Shown here: in pieces, positions 56,381 through 64,000 of the stretch
Layout: each line of letters opens with the position of its first letter
How positions within the stretch are numbered: the stretch's first letter is position 1
Assembly (NCBI GenBank): GCA_019310535.1
Contig: JAFDED010000001.1
Location: 62,001 to 126,000, forward strand
DNA length: 64,000 nt
From: Deltaproteobacteria bacterium
Lineage (GTDB): Bacteria; Desulfobacterota; JAFDED01
Direction: 5' to 3'
Notes under the pieces: model-generated
What the model was told of the DNA's origin: nothing
The model's database searches: none
What the model saw: the letters and a program-made list of their open reading frames with translations, nothing else
Translations under genes and position numbers: made by a program

Positions 56381-57409
56381 TTACGAGAATATGTGTGCCT
56401 TCAGTAATGGCGGTGCAGGAATATACTGAAGCGAAGTGCCGCGGAGTTTGCCCAGTGACTCGATGTTCCTTCGTTGCATGAATGCCTCGATGTCTTTCAA
56501 AAAAACATTCGCCGCATTATTATTTCTATAAATGGCTGTGCATATCTGGGCTGCGGAACTTCCCACCATTATAGCTTCCACTATATCTTCACCTTTATAA
56601 AAACCGCCTGAAGGAATGAGGGGAGTGTCGGTCAACCGTGCGATATAGGCTGTGTGGAGTATGGTGCTGGCTTTAACCGGACCGTGGCTCATAGGACAAA
56701 TAGGAATTTTTTTCTTTATTTGAAGAAGAACATTTCCGGGAAATTTTGGCTTACCCGTTTCCACATCTATTACCAGGCAGGGAATCTTTCCACCGATAAA
56801 GGAGTAAGCATCTGGTCGTGCCTCTTTATCTACTTTATTGATAAATTCTTCCTTGATCATGGAACTGAGTGAGCATTTAGCCCAAACGGGAACACTTACT
56901 GTTGACTTTACCCCCTGAATGGCCTCTACCGCCCTTTCCGGAGTCTGAGACCAGTAGCTTCCCAATCTTTCGTAATCAGGCCCAAGATGAGGACCCGTGG
57001 CGGAACACACCATATTCATTTCAATGATGTCCGCACCCGCTTCTACAAACCTTTTGGCGATGTGATTCATCTCTTCGGCGGTATTCCCGGCGAGGCTTCC
57101 TACGATAAGACAATTTTCAGATTCTGCAAGTTTTTTTACCGCTGCAATTGATCTATACATCCTCTCCATCCCGGGATTCCTTACTGCCTCCGCTCCACTT
57201 AGCATCAACTTTCTATCCGGATCGTACCAGAATATCCTGGGAAGCGGGGAACCCTTCAGGGGTTTAATAGTCGTCGTCTTCGTGATAACAGCACCGAATC
57301 CTTTACGTATATATTTCTCTAATCCTCGCTCACTAACTGAATAAGAGGCTGATGCCAATATGAGAGGATTCTTTAATTGTACATTCCCAATCCCAACGTT
57401 GAGTTCCAT
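56381..57409 (-). CDS. Dihydroorotate dehydrogenase-like (PreA-type) protein
   Basis: A 342-residue FMN-binding TIM barrel: NPLILASASYSVSERGLEKY at the start, GFGAVITKTTTIKP, the substrate-binding IIEMNMVCSATGPHLG and the phosphate-binding IPSGGFYKGEDIVEAIM with GSSAAQICTAI. It resembles dihydropyrimidine dehydrogenase subunit PreA and family-1 DHODH more than PyrD proper. No N-terminal flavodoxin-like or Fe-S extension is present. ATG 57409 follows GAGGAGAACG. It begins the minus-strand island that runs to the deacetylase; a reductive step on a ring or enoyl compound is possible. Confidence 0.8.
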   Translation of the reverse strand: MELNVGIGNVQLKNPLILASASYSVSERGLEKYIRKGFGAVITKTTTIKPLKGSPLPRIFWYDPDRKLMLSGAEAVRNPGMERMYRSIAAVKKLAESENCLIVGSLAGNTAEEMNHIAKRFVEAGADIIEMNMVCSATGPHLGPDYERLGSYWSQTPERAVEAIQGVKSTVSVPVWAKCSLSSMIKEEFINKVDKEARPDAYSFIGGKIPCLVIDVETGKPKFPGNVLLQIKKKIPICPMSHGPVKASTILHTAYIARLTDTPLIPSGGFYKGEDIVEAIMVGSSAAQICTAIYRNNNAANVFLKDIEAFMQRRNIESLGKLRGTSLQYIPAPPLLKAHIFS

Positions 57410-57527
57410 ATCTCGTTCTCCTCTTCTATTGAAAATCTGGTTTCATACCCATTAGGAGGATCAACCCTGGTGGATTTGGAGGATTGCCTCAACTGATGCT
57501 TTTACCATGACAGTGAGTGTCAAAGCA

Positions 57528-57674
57528 CTATGAGTTTTTCTTGGACTCGAGGACTTCCTGCAATGACATCCCGGAGCGCCACCACAATTGCTCAGGTTTA
57601 TTAAAATCTTTTACCTTTTCTATCAGGGCGCTCTTCTCTTCCATGTCCATGGGCACAAACTCATCTGCCAGCCG
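57528..57674 (-). pseudogene. Aldo/keto reductase C-terminal fragment
   Basis: About 48 residues, RLADEFVPMDMEEKSALIEK then VKDFNKPEQLWWRSGMS and LESKKNS, nearly identical to the end of the intact gene at 58427-59314 (DEFIPMDVEEKRSLIEK...). Upstream it is replaced by the IS fragment at 57675, so the rest of the gene was lost. A duplicated, truncated copy. Confidence 0.75.
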
Positions 57675-57858
57675 AAAGCCGAAGCTGCTTCTCCGGCGGT
57701 CATTTTTTTCTCCAATAAGGCTTGTATCACCCTATAACGCTTCATCTCTCTCATGGTAAAGGTCACCTCTTTTTCCATCCAGCACCTCCTTCTTATTAGG
57801 AAGTGCCTCAATATCAGCAGATTTTAAAGAAGGGTGACATAATCATAGTGCATTAACA
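57675..57858 (-). mobile_element. ISNCY-like insertion sequence fragment, copy 2
   Basis: The same left end and transposase N-terminus as 51105-51322, in opposite orientation: MEKEVTFTMREMKRYRVIQ then ALLEKKMTAGEAAS. It breaks off at the aldo/keto reductase fragment. About 20 bases beyond its outer end lies the tRNA promoter. Confidence 0.65.
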
Positions 57859-57874
57859 ATCAAACAACTAAACC

Positions 57875-57903
57875 TTGACATTTCGGCGGATGGAGGATAT
57901 AAA
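57875..57903 (+). promoter_or_regulatory. Promoter of initiator tRNA gene
   Basis: Perfect TTGACA (57875-57880), 17-base spacer, then TATAAA (57898-57903), ten bases before the tRNA 5' end. Confidence 0.8.
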
Positions 57904-57913
57904 ATTATTTAGA

Positions 57914-57990
<77 letters not shown>

Positions 57991-58000
57991 GTTGATTTTG

Positions 58001-58032
58001 AGGGGTTACGCGAGGCTGTAACCCCTTTTTAT
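58001..58032 (+). terminator. Intrinsic terminator of tRNA-fMet
   Basis: AGGGGTTAC (58001-58009) pairs perfectly with GTAACCCCT (58018-58026), loop of eight bases, followed by TTTTTATT. Confidence 0.9.
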
Positions 58033-58426
58033 TATCAAGCGTGCCTGTATCTTTCAGGGACAGATTCAAATTGAAAAAGATCACTGGTCGCATTGAGCAG
58101 AGCTGATCCGTCTTGCCGTGTCAAGTTAAGCACAAACCTCACATCCTTCCTCATGATCATTTCTGTCAATGCCCGTGTCGGAATGATGTGTACAGGCGGG
58201 AAATAATACGCTTGTAGAATGACAACACTCAACGAATTTTGTCGACATATCTTTCAGTCAATAAAGGTATGAGCCCTCCATCCCTCCTTTAACAGGTAAC
58301 TCTGGGATGGATTGCAGGTAAAACGCTGATGAATTTCAATTACCGTTTTGGTTCCGGCTTGTCCGGGTTAGGGTGTGGAAGATAGCCTCGCCGTCTGCTT
58401 CCGTCATGACAGTAAGGCTAAAGGCT
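58033..58426. other. Intergenic gap after tRNA
   Basis: About 390 bases. A 65-residue minus-strand frame (58035-58232) is open but lacks a ribosome-binding site and family match. Nothing else recognised. A tRNA 3' end is a usual integration site, but no duplicate of the tRNA end is seen in the window. Confidence 0.4.
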
Positions 58427-59314
58427 TTAGGACTTTTTTTGGGACTCGATGGCTTCCTGCCGCGACATACCGGAGCGCCACCACAACTGCTCAGGTCTAT
58501 TAAACTCTTTTACCTTCTCTATGAGCGATCTCTTCTCCTCAACATCCATGGGGATGAACTCATCAGCCAACCGGTTGAGATGCACGAGAAGCTTCATGGA
58601 ATCGATGCCGACCACCAACACGTGAACGGGTTCGGAGAGCCCAAAACGCACCGCCTCGTCCCCCAAGTGGGATATGAGCCCGTGCCCCGCAACCTTCATA
58701 CCGATCTTGCCGCGGTTGTGGGCATCGAGAGCCTCGGTAACGTGTGGAACAAAGGCCTTATCCTGAAAATTGGTGACGAGGTAATCCAGCGGCCCTGCCG
58801 AGTAAAAGGCCACATCGAAATCAAAGCGCCGCATGGATTCCAGCAGCACGTCCACACCGGAGTGATTGCTGACCCCTAAAAATCGCGCTTTTCCTGCTTC
58901 CCGCGCCTTGACGATTGTCTCCAACGCACCGCCCTTGCGGGTCACCGCATCGAGATCCTCCATCGTGCAAACGCCGTGCAGGTGCAGCAAATCGACGTAG
59001 TCGGTATTCAACCTCTTCAGGCTTTTGTCAAGCTGTTTCTCGGCACCTTCAGAATCACGCTCTCTCAGCTTGGTTACGAGAAATGCATCTTTGCGCCTCG
59101 TTTTCATCACCATGCCGATGCGCCTCTCACTTTCACCGTAGCCGTATATATGAGCGGTATCCAGGTAGTTGAGGCCCATATCCAGAGCCCGGTGAACCAA
59201 GGCAAAAGCCTCGTCCTCATCCGGGGCGCAAACACCTGCAAACCCCCCACCCATGCCGATTATCGAGACGCTAGCACCGGTGCGGCCAAGAATGATTCGT
59301 TTCATGAGACTCAT
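58427..59314 (-). CDS. Aldo/keto reductase
   Basis: A 295-residue NADPH-type oxidoreductase: N-terminal RIILGRTGASVSIIGMGG, NYLDTAHIYGYGESERRIG with the catalytic Asp and Tyr, LVTKLRERDSEG with Lys, and LNTDYVDLLHLHGV with His. The C-terminal 50 residues end RSGMSRQEAIESQKKS. It resembles the Tas/YdhF-like and Fe-S-less branch of the family. ATG 59314 or 59305; AAAGGAG lies at a better distance from 59305. A truncated copy of its tail is at 57528-57674. Confidence 0.9.
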   Translation of the reverse strand: MSLMKRIILGRTGASVSIIGMGGGFAGVCAPDEDEAFALVHRALDMGLNYLDTAHIYGYGESERRIGMVMKTRRKDAFLVTKLRERDSEGAEKQLDKSLKRLNTDYVDLLHLHGVCTMEDLDAVTRKGGALETIVKAREAGKARFLGVSNHSGVDVLLESMRRFDFDVAFYSAGPLDYLVTNFQDKAFVPHVTEALDAHNRGKIGMKVAGHGLISHLGDEAVRFGLSEPVHVLVVGIDSMKLLVHLNRLADEFIPMDVEEKRSLIEKVKEFNRPEQLWWRSGMSRQEAIESQKKS

Positions 59315-59459
59315 TTCTCCTTTACGAGTGTTGGTTTAAAAAATATTATCCTTTTCACCTCGCCAATCACTGCATGCCGCCGTGGTCTGGCGCACCACCC
59401 ATACTTCCTTACATAGGAATTTCTTGCCTGCCCTTTAGTAGCACAATTCAGCTCAATAA

Positions 59460-59790
59460 TCAATTTTTGGCTATTTCGGTATTGCTGTGTTCCGGTGCTG
59501 TCTGTATGGGGCCCTGAATCTCAACATTCAAACAGGGATACCTCTTCAATGCTGGCACAACTCCGTCCAGGACAGGATAGTGGACGGGCTTGATATCCCA
59601 TTTATCGACATCCAACTTAATTTCTTCAATTACACGGGCATCTCTTTTGATTCATCTTTGCACCCTTTGGTGTTCCGGGGTGTTTATCAATGTAGTCATA
59701 GACATCGTCATCATCCTTGTCCAATGGGCTCCCAGCATTGTCAACTGAAGTACACTCCTTCAACTGGACAAAATGTGTTAGAATACGAGA
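59460..59790 (-). pseudogene. OmpA-family outer membrane protein remnant
   Basis: In one frame DKDDDDVYDYIDKHPGTPKG, the calcium-binding thrombospondin-3-like repeat before an OmpA domain; after a frameshift the next frame reads IKLDVDKWDIKPVHYPVLD and RYPCLNVEIQG, the start of the OmpA C-terminal peptidoglycan-binding domain. The rest of the domain is missing. Degenerate. Confidence 0.7.
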
Positions 59791-59853
59791 CAGGATCTTA
59801 GGCCTCGATATGGGACGGAGATGATTTTGTCATAAAAAAAGCAAAAGATATTC

Positions 59854-60051
59854 AGTACGGGATTTAAGCGCAGAATTGTCGAAGAACTATTAAGCGGGGC
59901 CAATACACCTGCTCATCTAGTCCGTCGATACGAAATACCTTCAGGACTTCCGTATCACAGGAAAAAGCGGTGCATAAAAGACGGATTTGAAAAATCCATT
60001 ATCGATCCGATAGAATTATTATGCCTTAGAAAAACATGTGAAAGGATATAA
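59854..60051 (+). pseudogene. IS3-type transposase OrfA fragment
   Basis: STGFKRRIVEELLSGANTPA, HLVRRYEIPSGLPYHRKKR then divergence and a stop. This is the N-terminal helix-turn-helix of IS3-family OrfA proteins (family: KRRIVEELLSG...SSGLLYHWKK). No OrfB follows. It lies between the OmpA remnant and the MCE gene. Confidence 0.7.
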
Positions 60052-60082
60052 TCACCGGTTTCAGAGGATGGGAGGATAACTC

Positions 60083-60766
60083 ATGAAAAACATAGGTCTT
60101 TGGGTTTTATTTCTGCCGATTTTCTTCGGGATCGGTGTTCAATCATACAACAAGGACCTAGAAATGACGGTCCTTTATGACCGGACGCAGGGACTCAAAC
60201 CGGGGAATAAGGTTTATTTGCAAGATAAGGCCATAGGGATAGTGAAGGCAGTGAAAGTCGATACTAAGGGCCTCTTTAAAGTAAGCCTGCAAATCGAAAA
60301 GGATTTTCGACAGATGGTCACAGATCATTGTCGATTCATCATTCAGGATGACCTTCAATGGCCGGAAGACCGGTCTGTCGGCATAATCTGCATGGCTGAA
60401 GGCGGAAAACCTTTGAGCGACGGGGCCATGGTCAAAGGTAGCACCTCTTTCGCAGTCCTGTTAGAAGAGGGAGGCCGGGAGCTGGAGGCATGGTCTAAAA
60501 GGTTCCGGGAAGAGATGGATCGCTGGGAAAAGAATCTGCGCCATCTGCCGGAAAAAGAGTGGTACAAGAGGCTGGAGCGTGAGATGAAGTATTGGGCGCG
60601 GGAATTGGAGCATGTCGGGGAAAAAACTCGCCGCCAGTTTATAGAGAAAGTACTTCCGACTTTGGAAGAGGCGATTCGGGGGCTGAAGCGTCATTTGGAA
60701 GAGAAGGGAAGAGAAGAGGATGTCAGGCCCTTGGAAAGAAAACTAGAGGAGTTTAAAACCATTTGA
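60083..60766 (+). CDS. MCE (MlaD-like) domain protein
   Basis: A 227-residue membrane-anchored protein. Residues 1-22 form an N-terminal membrane anchor. Residues 26-115 form an MCE domain: VLYDRTQGLKPGNKVYLQDK and AIGIVKAVKVD are its hallmark. The last 110 residues are charged coiled coil (REEMDRWEKNLRHLPEKEW, HVGEKTRRQFIEKV). MCE proteins form hexameric lipid-transport rings in the periplasm; this one stands alone without MlaE/MlaF partners. ATG 60083 follows GGGAGG. Confidence 0.75.
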   Translation: MKNIGLWVLFLPIFFGIGVQSYNKDLEMTVLYDRTQGLKPGNKVYLQDKAIGIVKAVKVDTKGLFKVSLQIEKDFRQMVTDHCRFIIQDDLQWPEDRSVGIICMAEGGKPLSDGAMVKGSTSFAVLLEEGGRELEAWSKRFREEMDRWEKNLRHLPEKEWYKRLEREMKYWARELEHVGEKTRRQFIEKVLPTLEEAIRGLKRHLEEKGREEDVRPLERKLEEFKTI

Positions 60767-60857
60767 TGCATAGTTGAATCCGAATCAGCAGTATATGTAA
60801 GCCCTCATCCTTAATATTCCCTAATGCTATATCTGATAAAATGATAATCGACTTGTA

Positions 60858-60895
60858 ATGGGCTCAGGGTCATTATCTGCCCGTTTTTTTCGGTT
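60858..60895 (+). terminator. Probable terminator after MCE gene
   Basis: ATGGGC (60858-60863) pairs with GCCCGT (60879-60884) with one wobble, then TTTTTTTCGGTTCTTTT. Confidence 0.5.
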
Positions 60896-60957
60896 CTTTT
60901 ACTCATGCCAGGCACTTTGGTAAATTGAAGGCCTGATATGCTCAGAATCAAGCCGAT

Positions 60958-62211
60958 TCAGATATCCGATGCTTTTTGTCGAAGCGTCGCCCACTTCACA
61001 AATTTCCCTACCGTAAGCCCTTGGACCAAGATGGAGAAGACCACGACGACGTATGTGACGGCCAGGATCACTTCGCGCTCAGGGCCTAATGGCAGCGACA
61101 GCGCGAGGGCAACCGAGATGCCCCCCCGGAGGCCGCCCCACGTCATAATTCGTATAGCCCCTGTACTGAACTCTCGAAAGGGACGGAGCAGCGTCACCTG
61201 TATTCCTACGGCGATAAAACGCGCAAAGAGCAAAACAGGTATAATGAGCAGGCTCGCCAGAAGATACTGTTGCGTGAATGTAAGGACCAGTACCTCCAGG
61301 CCGATCAGCACGAACAACACAGCGTTGAGGATCTCATCCACGAGCTCCCAGAAAATATCCAAATGATGGCGTGTCTCCTCCGACATGGCGAGCAGACGAC
61401 CATGGTTGCCGATGAGGAGGCCCGCTATCACGATAGCAATTGGTCCAGAAAGGTGAAGCAAGTTGGCCAGAGCATAGCCACCGGTCACAAGGGCGAGCGT
61501 GATCAGCAATTCGACCTGGTAGTTCTCCACGCTCTTGAGCATTCGATAGGCTGCGTATCCAATGCCCAATCCAAACAGGCCGCCACCTATCGCCTCCTGC
61601 ACAAATATCCGTCCGATGTAGCTTGCATGCACGGGTTTTCCTCCAGTGATAATCTCTAAAATGATGAAAAAGGCCACAACGCCTATCCCGTCATTGAATA
61701 GGGATTCCCCCGCGATTTGTATCTCCAGGTTTTTCGGCGCACCTGCGCTTTTCAAGATGCCAAGCACCGAGATCGGATCCGTGGGCGAAATGAGAGCCCC
61801 GAAGAGCAGGCAGTAGACGTACGACATATCAACTTTGAACCATTCCAACACTAGCCACGTCAGTGTACCGACGAGAAAGATAGACAGGAGTGTGCCAACC
61901 GTAGACAATGACCCTATAATCCACTTTCGCTTTAACAGGTCGTTGATGTTGATGTGAAGCGCACCCGCGAACAAAAGAAAGCTGAGCAACCCTTGCAGTA
62001 GTGTCTTATCAAAATCAATGCTCCGCAACAATATTTCTGCCTTTTTTTCTAAGCCAAGGCCGCACGCACCCAGTGCATTGAGCGCCAGCGAAAGAGAAAG
62101 CGCTATTAGCATCACGCCGATGGTGACCGGCAAGCCAATATATTGGTAGTTGATGTAGCTGAACAAAGCGGTCAGCGTAATCAGGATGGCGAGTATGTTG
62201 AACAGGTCCAT
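60958..62211 (-). CDS. CPA1-family sodium/proton antiporter
   Basis: A 417-residue membrane protein with about twelve helices. Family segments: LLFAGALHININDL, FGALISPTDPISVLGIL and the ion-binding GESLFNDGIGVVAFFI with the conserved Asp, then ALVTGGYALANLLHLSGPIA and WGGLRGGISVALALSLP. These are the NhaP/NHE pattern. Start ATG 62211. Exchanges Na+ (or K+) for H+ across the inner membrane; useful for pH and sodium homeostasis, and for the sodium gradient if the methylmalonyl-CoA or TRAP systems are sodium-driven (inference). Confidence 0.9.
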   Translation of the reverse strand: MDLFNILAILITLTALFSYINYQYIGLPVTIGVMLIALSLSLALNALGACGLGLEKKAEILLRSIDFDKTLLQGLLSFLLFAGALHININDLLKRKWIIGSLSTVGTLLSIFLVGTLTWLVLEWFKVDMSYVYCLLFGALISPTDPISVLGILKSAGAPKNLEIQIAGESLFNDGIGVVAFFIILEIITGGKPVHASYIGRIFVQEAIGGGLFGLGIGYAAYRMLKSVENYQVELLITLALVTGGYALANLLHLSGPIAIVIAGLLIGNHGRLLAMSEETRHHLDIFWELVDEILNAVLFVLIGLEVLVLTFTQQYLLASLLIIPVLLFARFIAVGIQVTLLRPFREFSTGAIRIMTWGGLRGGISVALALSLPLGPEREVILAVTYVVVVFSILVQGLTVGKFVKWATLRQKASDI

Positions 62212-62288
62212 ATTTGACCCCCGGCGTGTGTTATCCCGACTTATTTCCGATCAATGTACACTATTTTCTGCAGGACGTTCCTCATGAT

Positions 62289-62486
62289 TTTTTAGAATTA
62301 TCCACTTTGATCAGCAACAGATTGATCAACGATATCCCAGTCAAATTGCCGCCAATAATAGATGAAGGATGTTGTTGGGGTGGCCCGGACGACTTGTCAT
62401 CCGGGTCGCGAAGCGACAAGAGATTTTGCCCGGTGCACCCCGCGCCCGGGAACCATTAAACGAGCCATGTGCCGCCTCTTGCTGCT
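62289..62486 (+). repeat. MITE-like dispersed repeat, copy C (left part and core)
   Basis: The left terminal repeat TTTTTAGAATTATCC and the next 85 bases match copy B closely; the following core (GTCGCGAAGCGACAAGAG onward to CCGCCTCTTGCTGC) matches copy A. Similarity ends abruptly at about 62486, so the right half is missing. Confidence 0.8.
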
Positions 62487-63277
62487 GCTGAGGAGACAGA
62501 AAAAACGAACGATTGGAAAATACTCGGCCGCATGGTCATGGCTCCTTCTCCGATATTGAGTCGAATCCTCGGGTATTCTGACCGTCTTAAGGCATTTTGC
62601 AAACAGCACATTTCATTCTCTTGAAATGAAAGATTTCGCAAGGCCGTTGCATGTATGGTTATTCTATATTATCGCAATTCAACTCTATATTGACTGCAAC
62701 ACTATGATCTGTCAATTATTTTTCCGGTGCGAGGGTTTTCAGAAATTAATCACTGAAATCATAACGGGAATCCGGGTTCACGTCATGCGCTTTTCAACCG
62801 GAGCGCACCTTCTGACCCAACGAAGCGAGAGAAATCTTGCCCACAACGCAGCAGATTCTCATCTAAGGCCCGATTGGTGAGCACTTTTGAAAATTATAAA
62901 CATTTTAACCGACTACTCCCGGATAATTCTATATCCTTTTTGATGTTACTGATGTTCTGTATTAGGACAAATCTGATACAATTTATGCTTGACAATCCTT
63001 CTCTTATTATGCTACGAGACTATGTGACTGCACTGATTTTCGAACTATTTTCATGCCCGCTGAAGCAAAATCGTTATTCATCATTCATCGGAAAGAAGCC
63101 ATACATGTAAAAAGAATCCCGGCTTTCCCGTGAGGGAAAGAGCGGCCTTTATACTTTCATGGAAGATACCAGCGAATGATTCCGTGCCCTTCAACGGGGT
63201 TGCCTGCGGTTTCATGGGAAAATTTAACTTACTCGTGGTGGAAATTTCTGAGGAATCCCGGAAGGAGTTTTACTCAT
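62487..63277. other. Long gap without a recognisable gene
   Basis: About 790 bases. Short plus-strand frames (62626-62880, 62874-63110) are Phe/Ile/Cys-rich translations of AT-rich DNA and resemble nothing. No RNA gene is recognised. A GGAAGGAG ribosome-binding site at 63259-63266 belongs to the next gene. Confidence 0.4.
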
Positions 63278-64000
63278 ATGAATACACCAATCGTAGCATT
63301 CAAGGGAGATCATGGCGACATAGGCCTTGAGCACGGTCGGAAACTCAAGGAGCGTGTTAAACGAAATGTCAGTATTTATATGGATGCTTTTCAAGAGGTA
63401 ACCTCCTTGGACCGTGATGAGGTTTTTGCCCGAGCCGAAAAGGTGATGGCTGCATGCGAGAGTTACAGCCCTGAGTTAGTGGAGGAGTTGCAGGGGATTG
63501 CCCGGGGAGCGGGATGCCACGTTTTTGAGATTCTGGCCATAAATGCGCGACTGGAGATAATCTATTCGGGGGATGTGATCTCAAGTTCCGACGCCATGGC
63601 GCATGCGGCCGAGGGATGCACATCCGCAGTCGCGCTTCCAGAGATAACTACCGGTGGCAGAACTCTGATCGGGCAGAACTGGGACTGGTTGCCCGCTATG
63701 CGCGATGGGCTTGTGATCCAGAAGATCGACCTGAATGGGGCGCCGAGGCTGGTCACCATGTGTGAAGCCGGGATTATCGGGAAAGTTGGACTCAACCAGG
63801 CCGGTATCGGCCTTTGCGCAAACGCCTTGACCGCTGATCAGAACGCACTCGAAGGGGTTCCATTTCACTTTATGTTCCGTAAAGCCCTCCAGGCCGACAC
63901 CCTTGCGGAGGCCATCGGGGCCATTGGTACCGCTCCGCGCGCCGGGGGCATAAACGCACTGCTTGCGCGGGACGGCGAGGCGCTGAATCTCGAGACATCT
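63278..64000 (+). CDS. C45-family acyltransferase/amidohydrolase (partial)
   Basis: The first 241 residues of an acyl-CoA:6-aminopenicillanate acyltransferase-like Ntn hydrolase. HGDIGLEHGRKLKERVKRN at the start, FEILAINARLEII, and the self-cleavage site AAEGCTSAVALPE with the nucleophilic cysteine after Gly are seen, followed by LIGQNWDWLP and GIIGKVGLNQAGIGLC. ATG 63278 has a GGAAGGAG site. The gene continues past the right edge. Such proteins hydrolyse or transfer acyl groups on N-acyl amino acids or peptides. Confidence 0.85.
   Translation, partial: MNTPIVAFKGDHGDIGLEHGRKLKERVKRNVSIYMDAFQEVTSLDRDEVFARAEKVMAACESYSPELVEELQGIARGAGCHVFEILAINARLEIIYSGDVISSSDAMAHAAEGCTSAVALPEITTGGRTLIGQNWDWLPAMRDGLVIQKIDLNGAPRLVTMCEAGIIGKVGLNQAGIGLCANALTADQNALEGVPFHFMFRKALQADTLAEAIGAIGTAPRAGGINALLARDGEALNLETS

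Noticed and set aside
58035..58232. 65-residue minus-strand frame after tRNA-fMet
   Set aside because: Overlaps the region directly behind the tRNA terminator, has no ribosome-binding site and no recognisable motif.

Overview
The window looks like chromosomal DNA of an anaerobic, Gram-negative deltaproteobacterium-type organism (Desulfobacterota, Syntrophobacter or sulfate-reducer-like). The reasons are a Kdo/LPS gene set (kdsD, kdsA, kdsB), a periplasmic tetrahaem cytochrome c3, a methylmalonyl-CoA propionate module, a type IV pilus retraction ATPase and molybdenum-cofactor genes. The assignment to a lineage is inference. Genes lie on both strands in short operons, separated by gene remnants.

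Layout. 1-3.8 kb: kdsB-pyrG-kdsA-kdsD on the minus strand, behind a good sigma-70-type promoter. 4.0-9.0 kb: a free-standing biotin carrier protein, methylmalonyl-CoA mutase (two subunits) and an AMP-forming acyl-CoA synthetase. With the carboxyltransferase and epimerase at 12.7-14.8 kb these make a propionyl-CoA/succinyl-CoA module. Lying inside it is a minus-strand operon of a HisS/HisZ-like protein and HisG. It is preceded by a textbook promoter, an 18-codon leader peptide with four histidines and an intrinsic terminator, so it appears to be controlled by histidine attenuation. 15-26.7 kb: lipoate ligase-like protein, mobB-mobA, pilT, a DUF1573 protein, cytochrome c3, and a zur-znuA-znuC-znuB zinc-uptake operon with a palindrome over its promoter. 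27-33.7 kb: nitroreductase, a GNAT-like/TraB-like pair, and a TRAP transporter (dctP-dctQ-dctM) with a LacI-type regulator and operators.

33.8-46 kb is patchy: the 3' end of a group II intron, a large VIT/VWA surface protein, moeA, an orphan ABC permease pair, a GT83-like glycosyltransferase, a methyltransferase and a radical SAM protein. 46.4-57.4 kb is a minus-strand catabolic island. It holds a modular FAD/iron-sulfur amino-acid (opine/hydroxyproline-type) dehydrogenase, an aspartoacylase-family deacylase, a polysaccharide-deacetylase-family hydrolase, an M20 amidohydrolase, a gamma-glutamyltransferase-like protein and a DHODH/PreA-like protein. Part of the island is bracketed by two inverted fragments of one insertion sequence. 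57.9 kb carries initiator tRNA-Met with its own promoter and terminator. An aldo/keto reductase, an MCE-domain protein, a CPA1 antiporter and a partial C45-family acyltransferase follow.

The most notable points are the his leader attenuator in front of a HisZ-like/HisG pair; a three-copy MITE-like repeat whose core is nested in a palindrome; and many recognisable gene remnants (DUF4338/DruA-like, phage primase, Ogt, rhodanese, SDR, OmpA, IS3 OrfA, deacetylase and aldo/keto reductase pieces), which point to repeated insertion and deletion between the housekeeping blocks. All functional calls come from reading translated sequence by eye; no database search was run.
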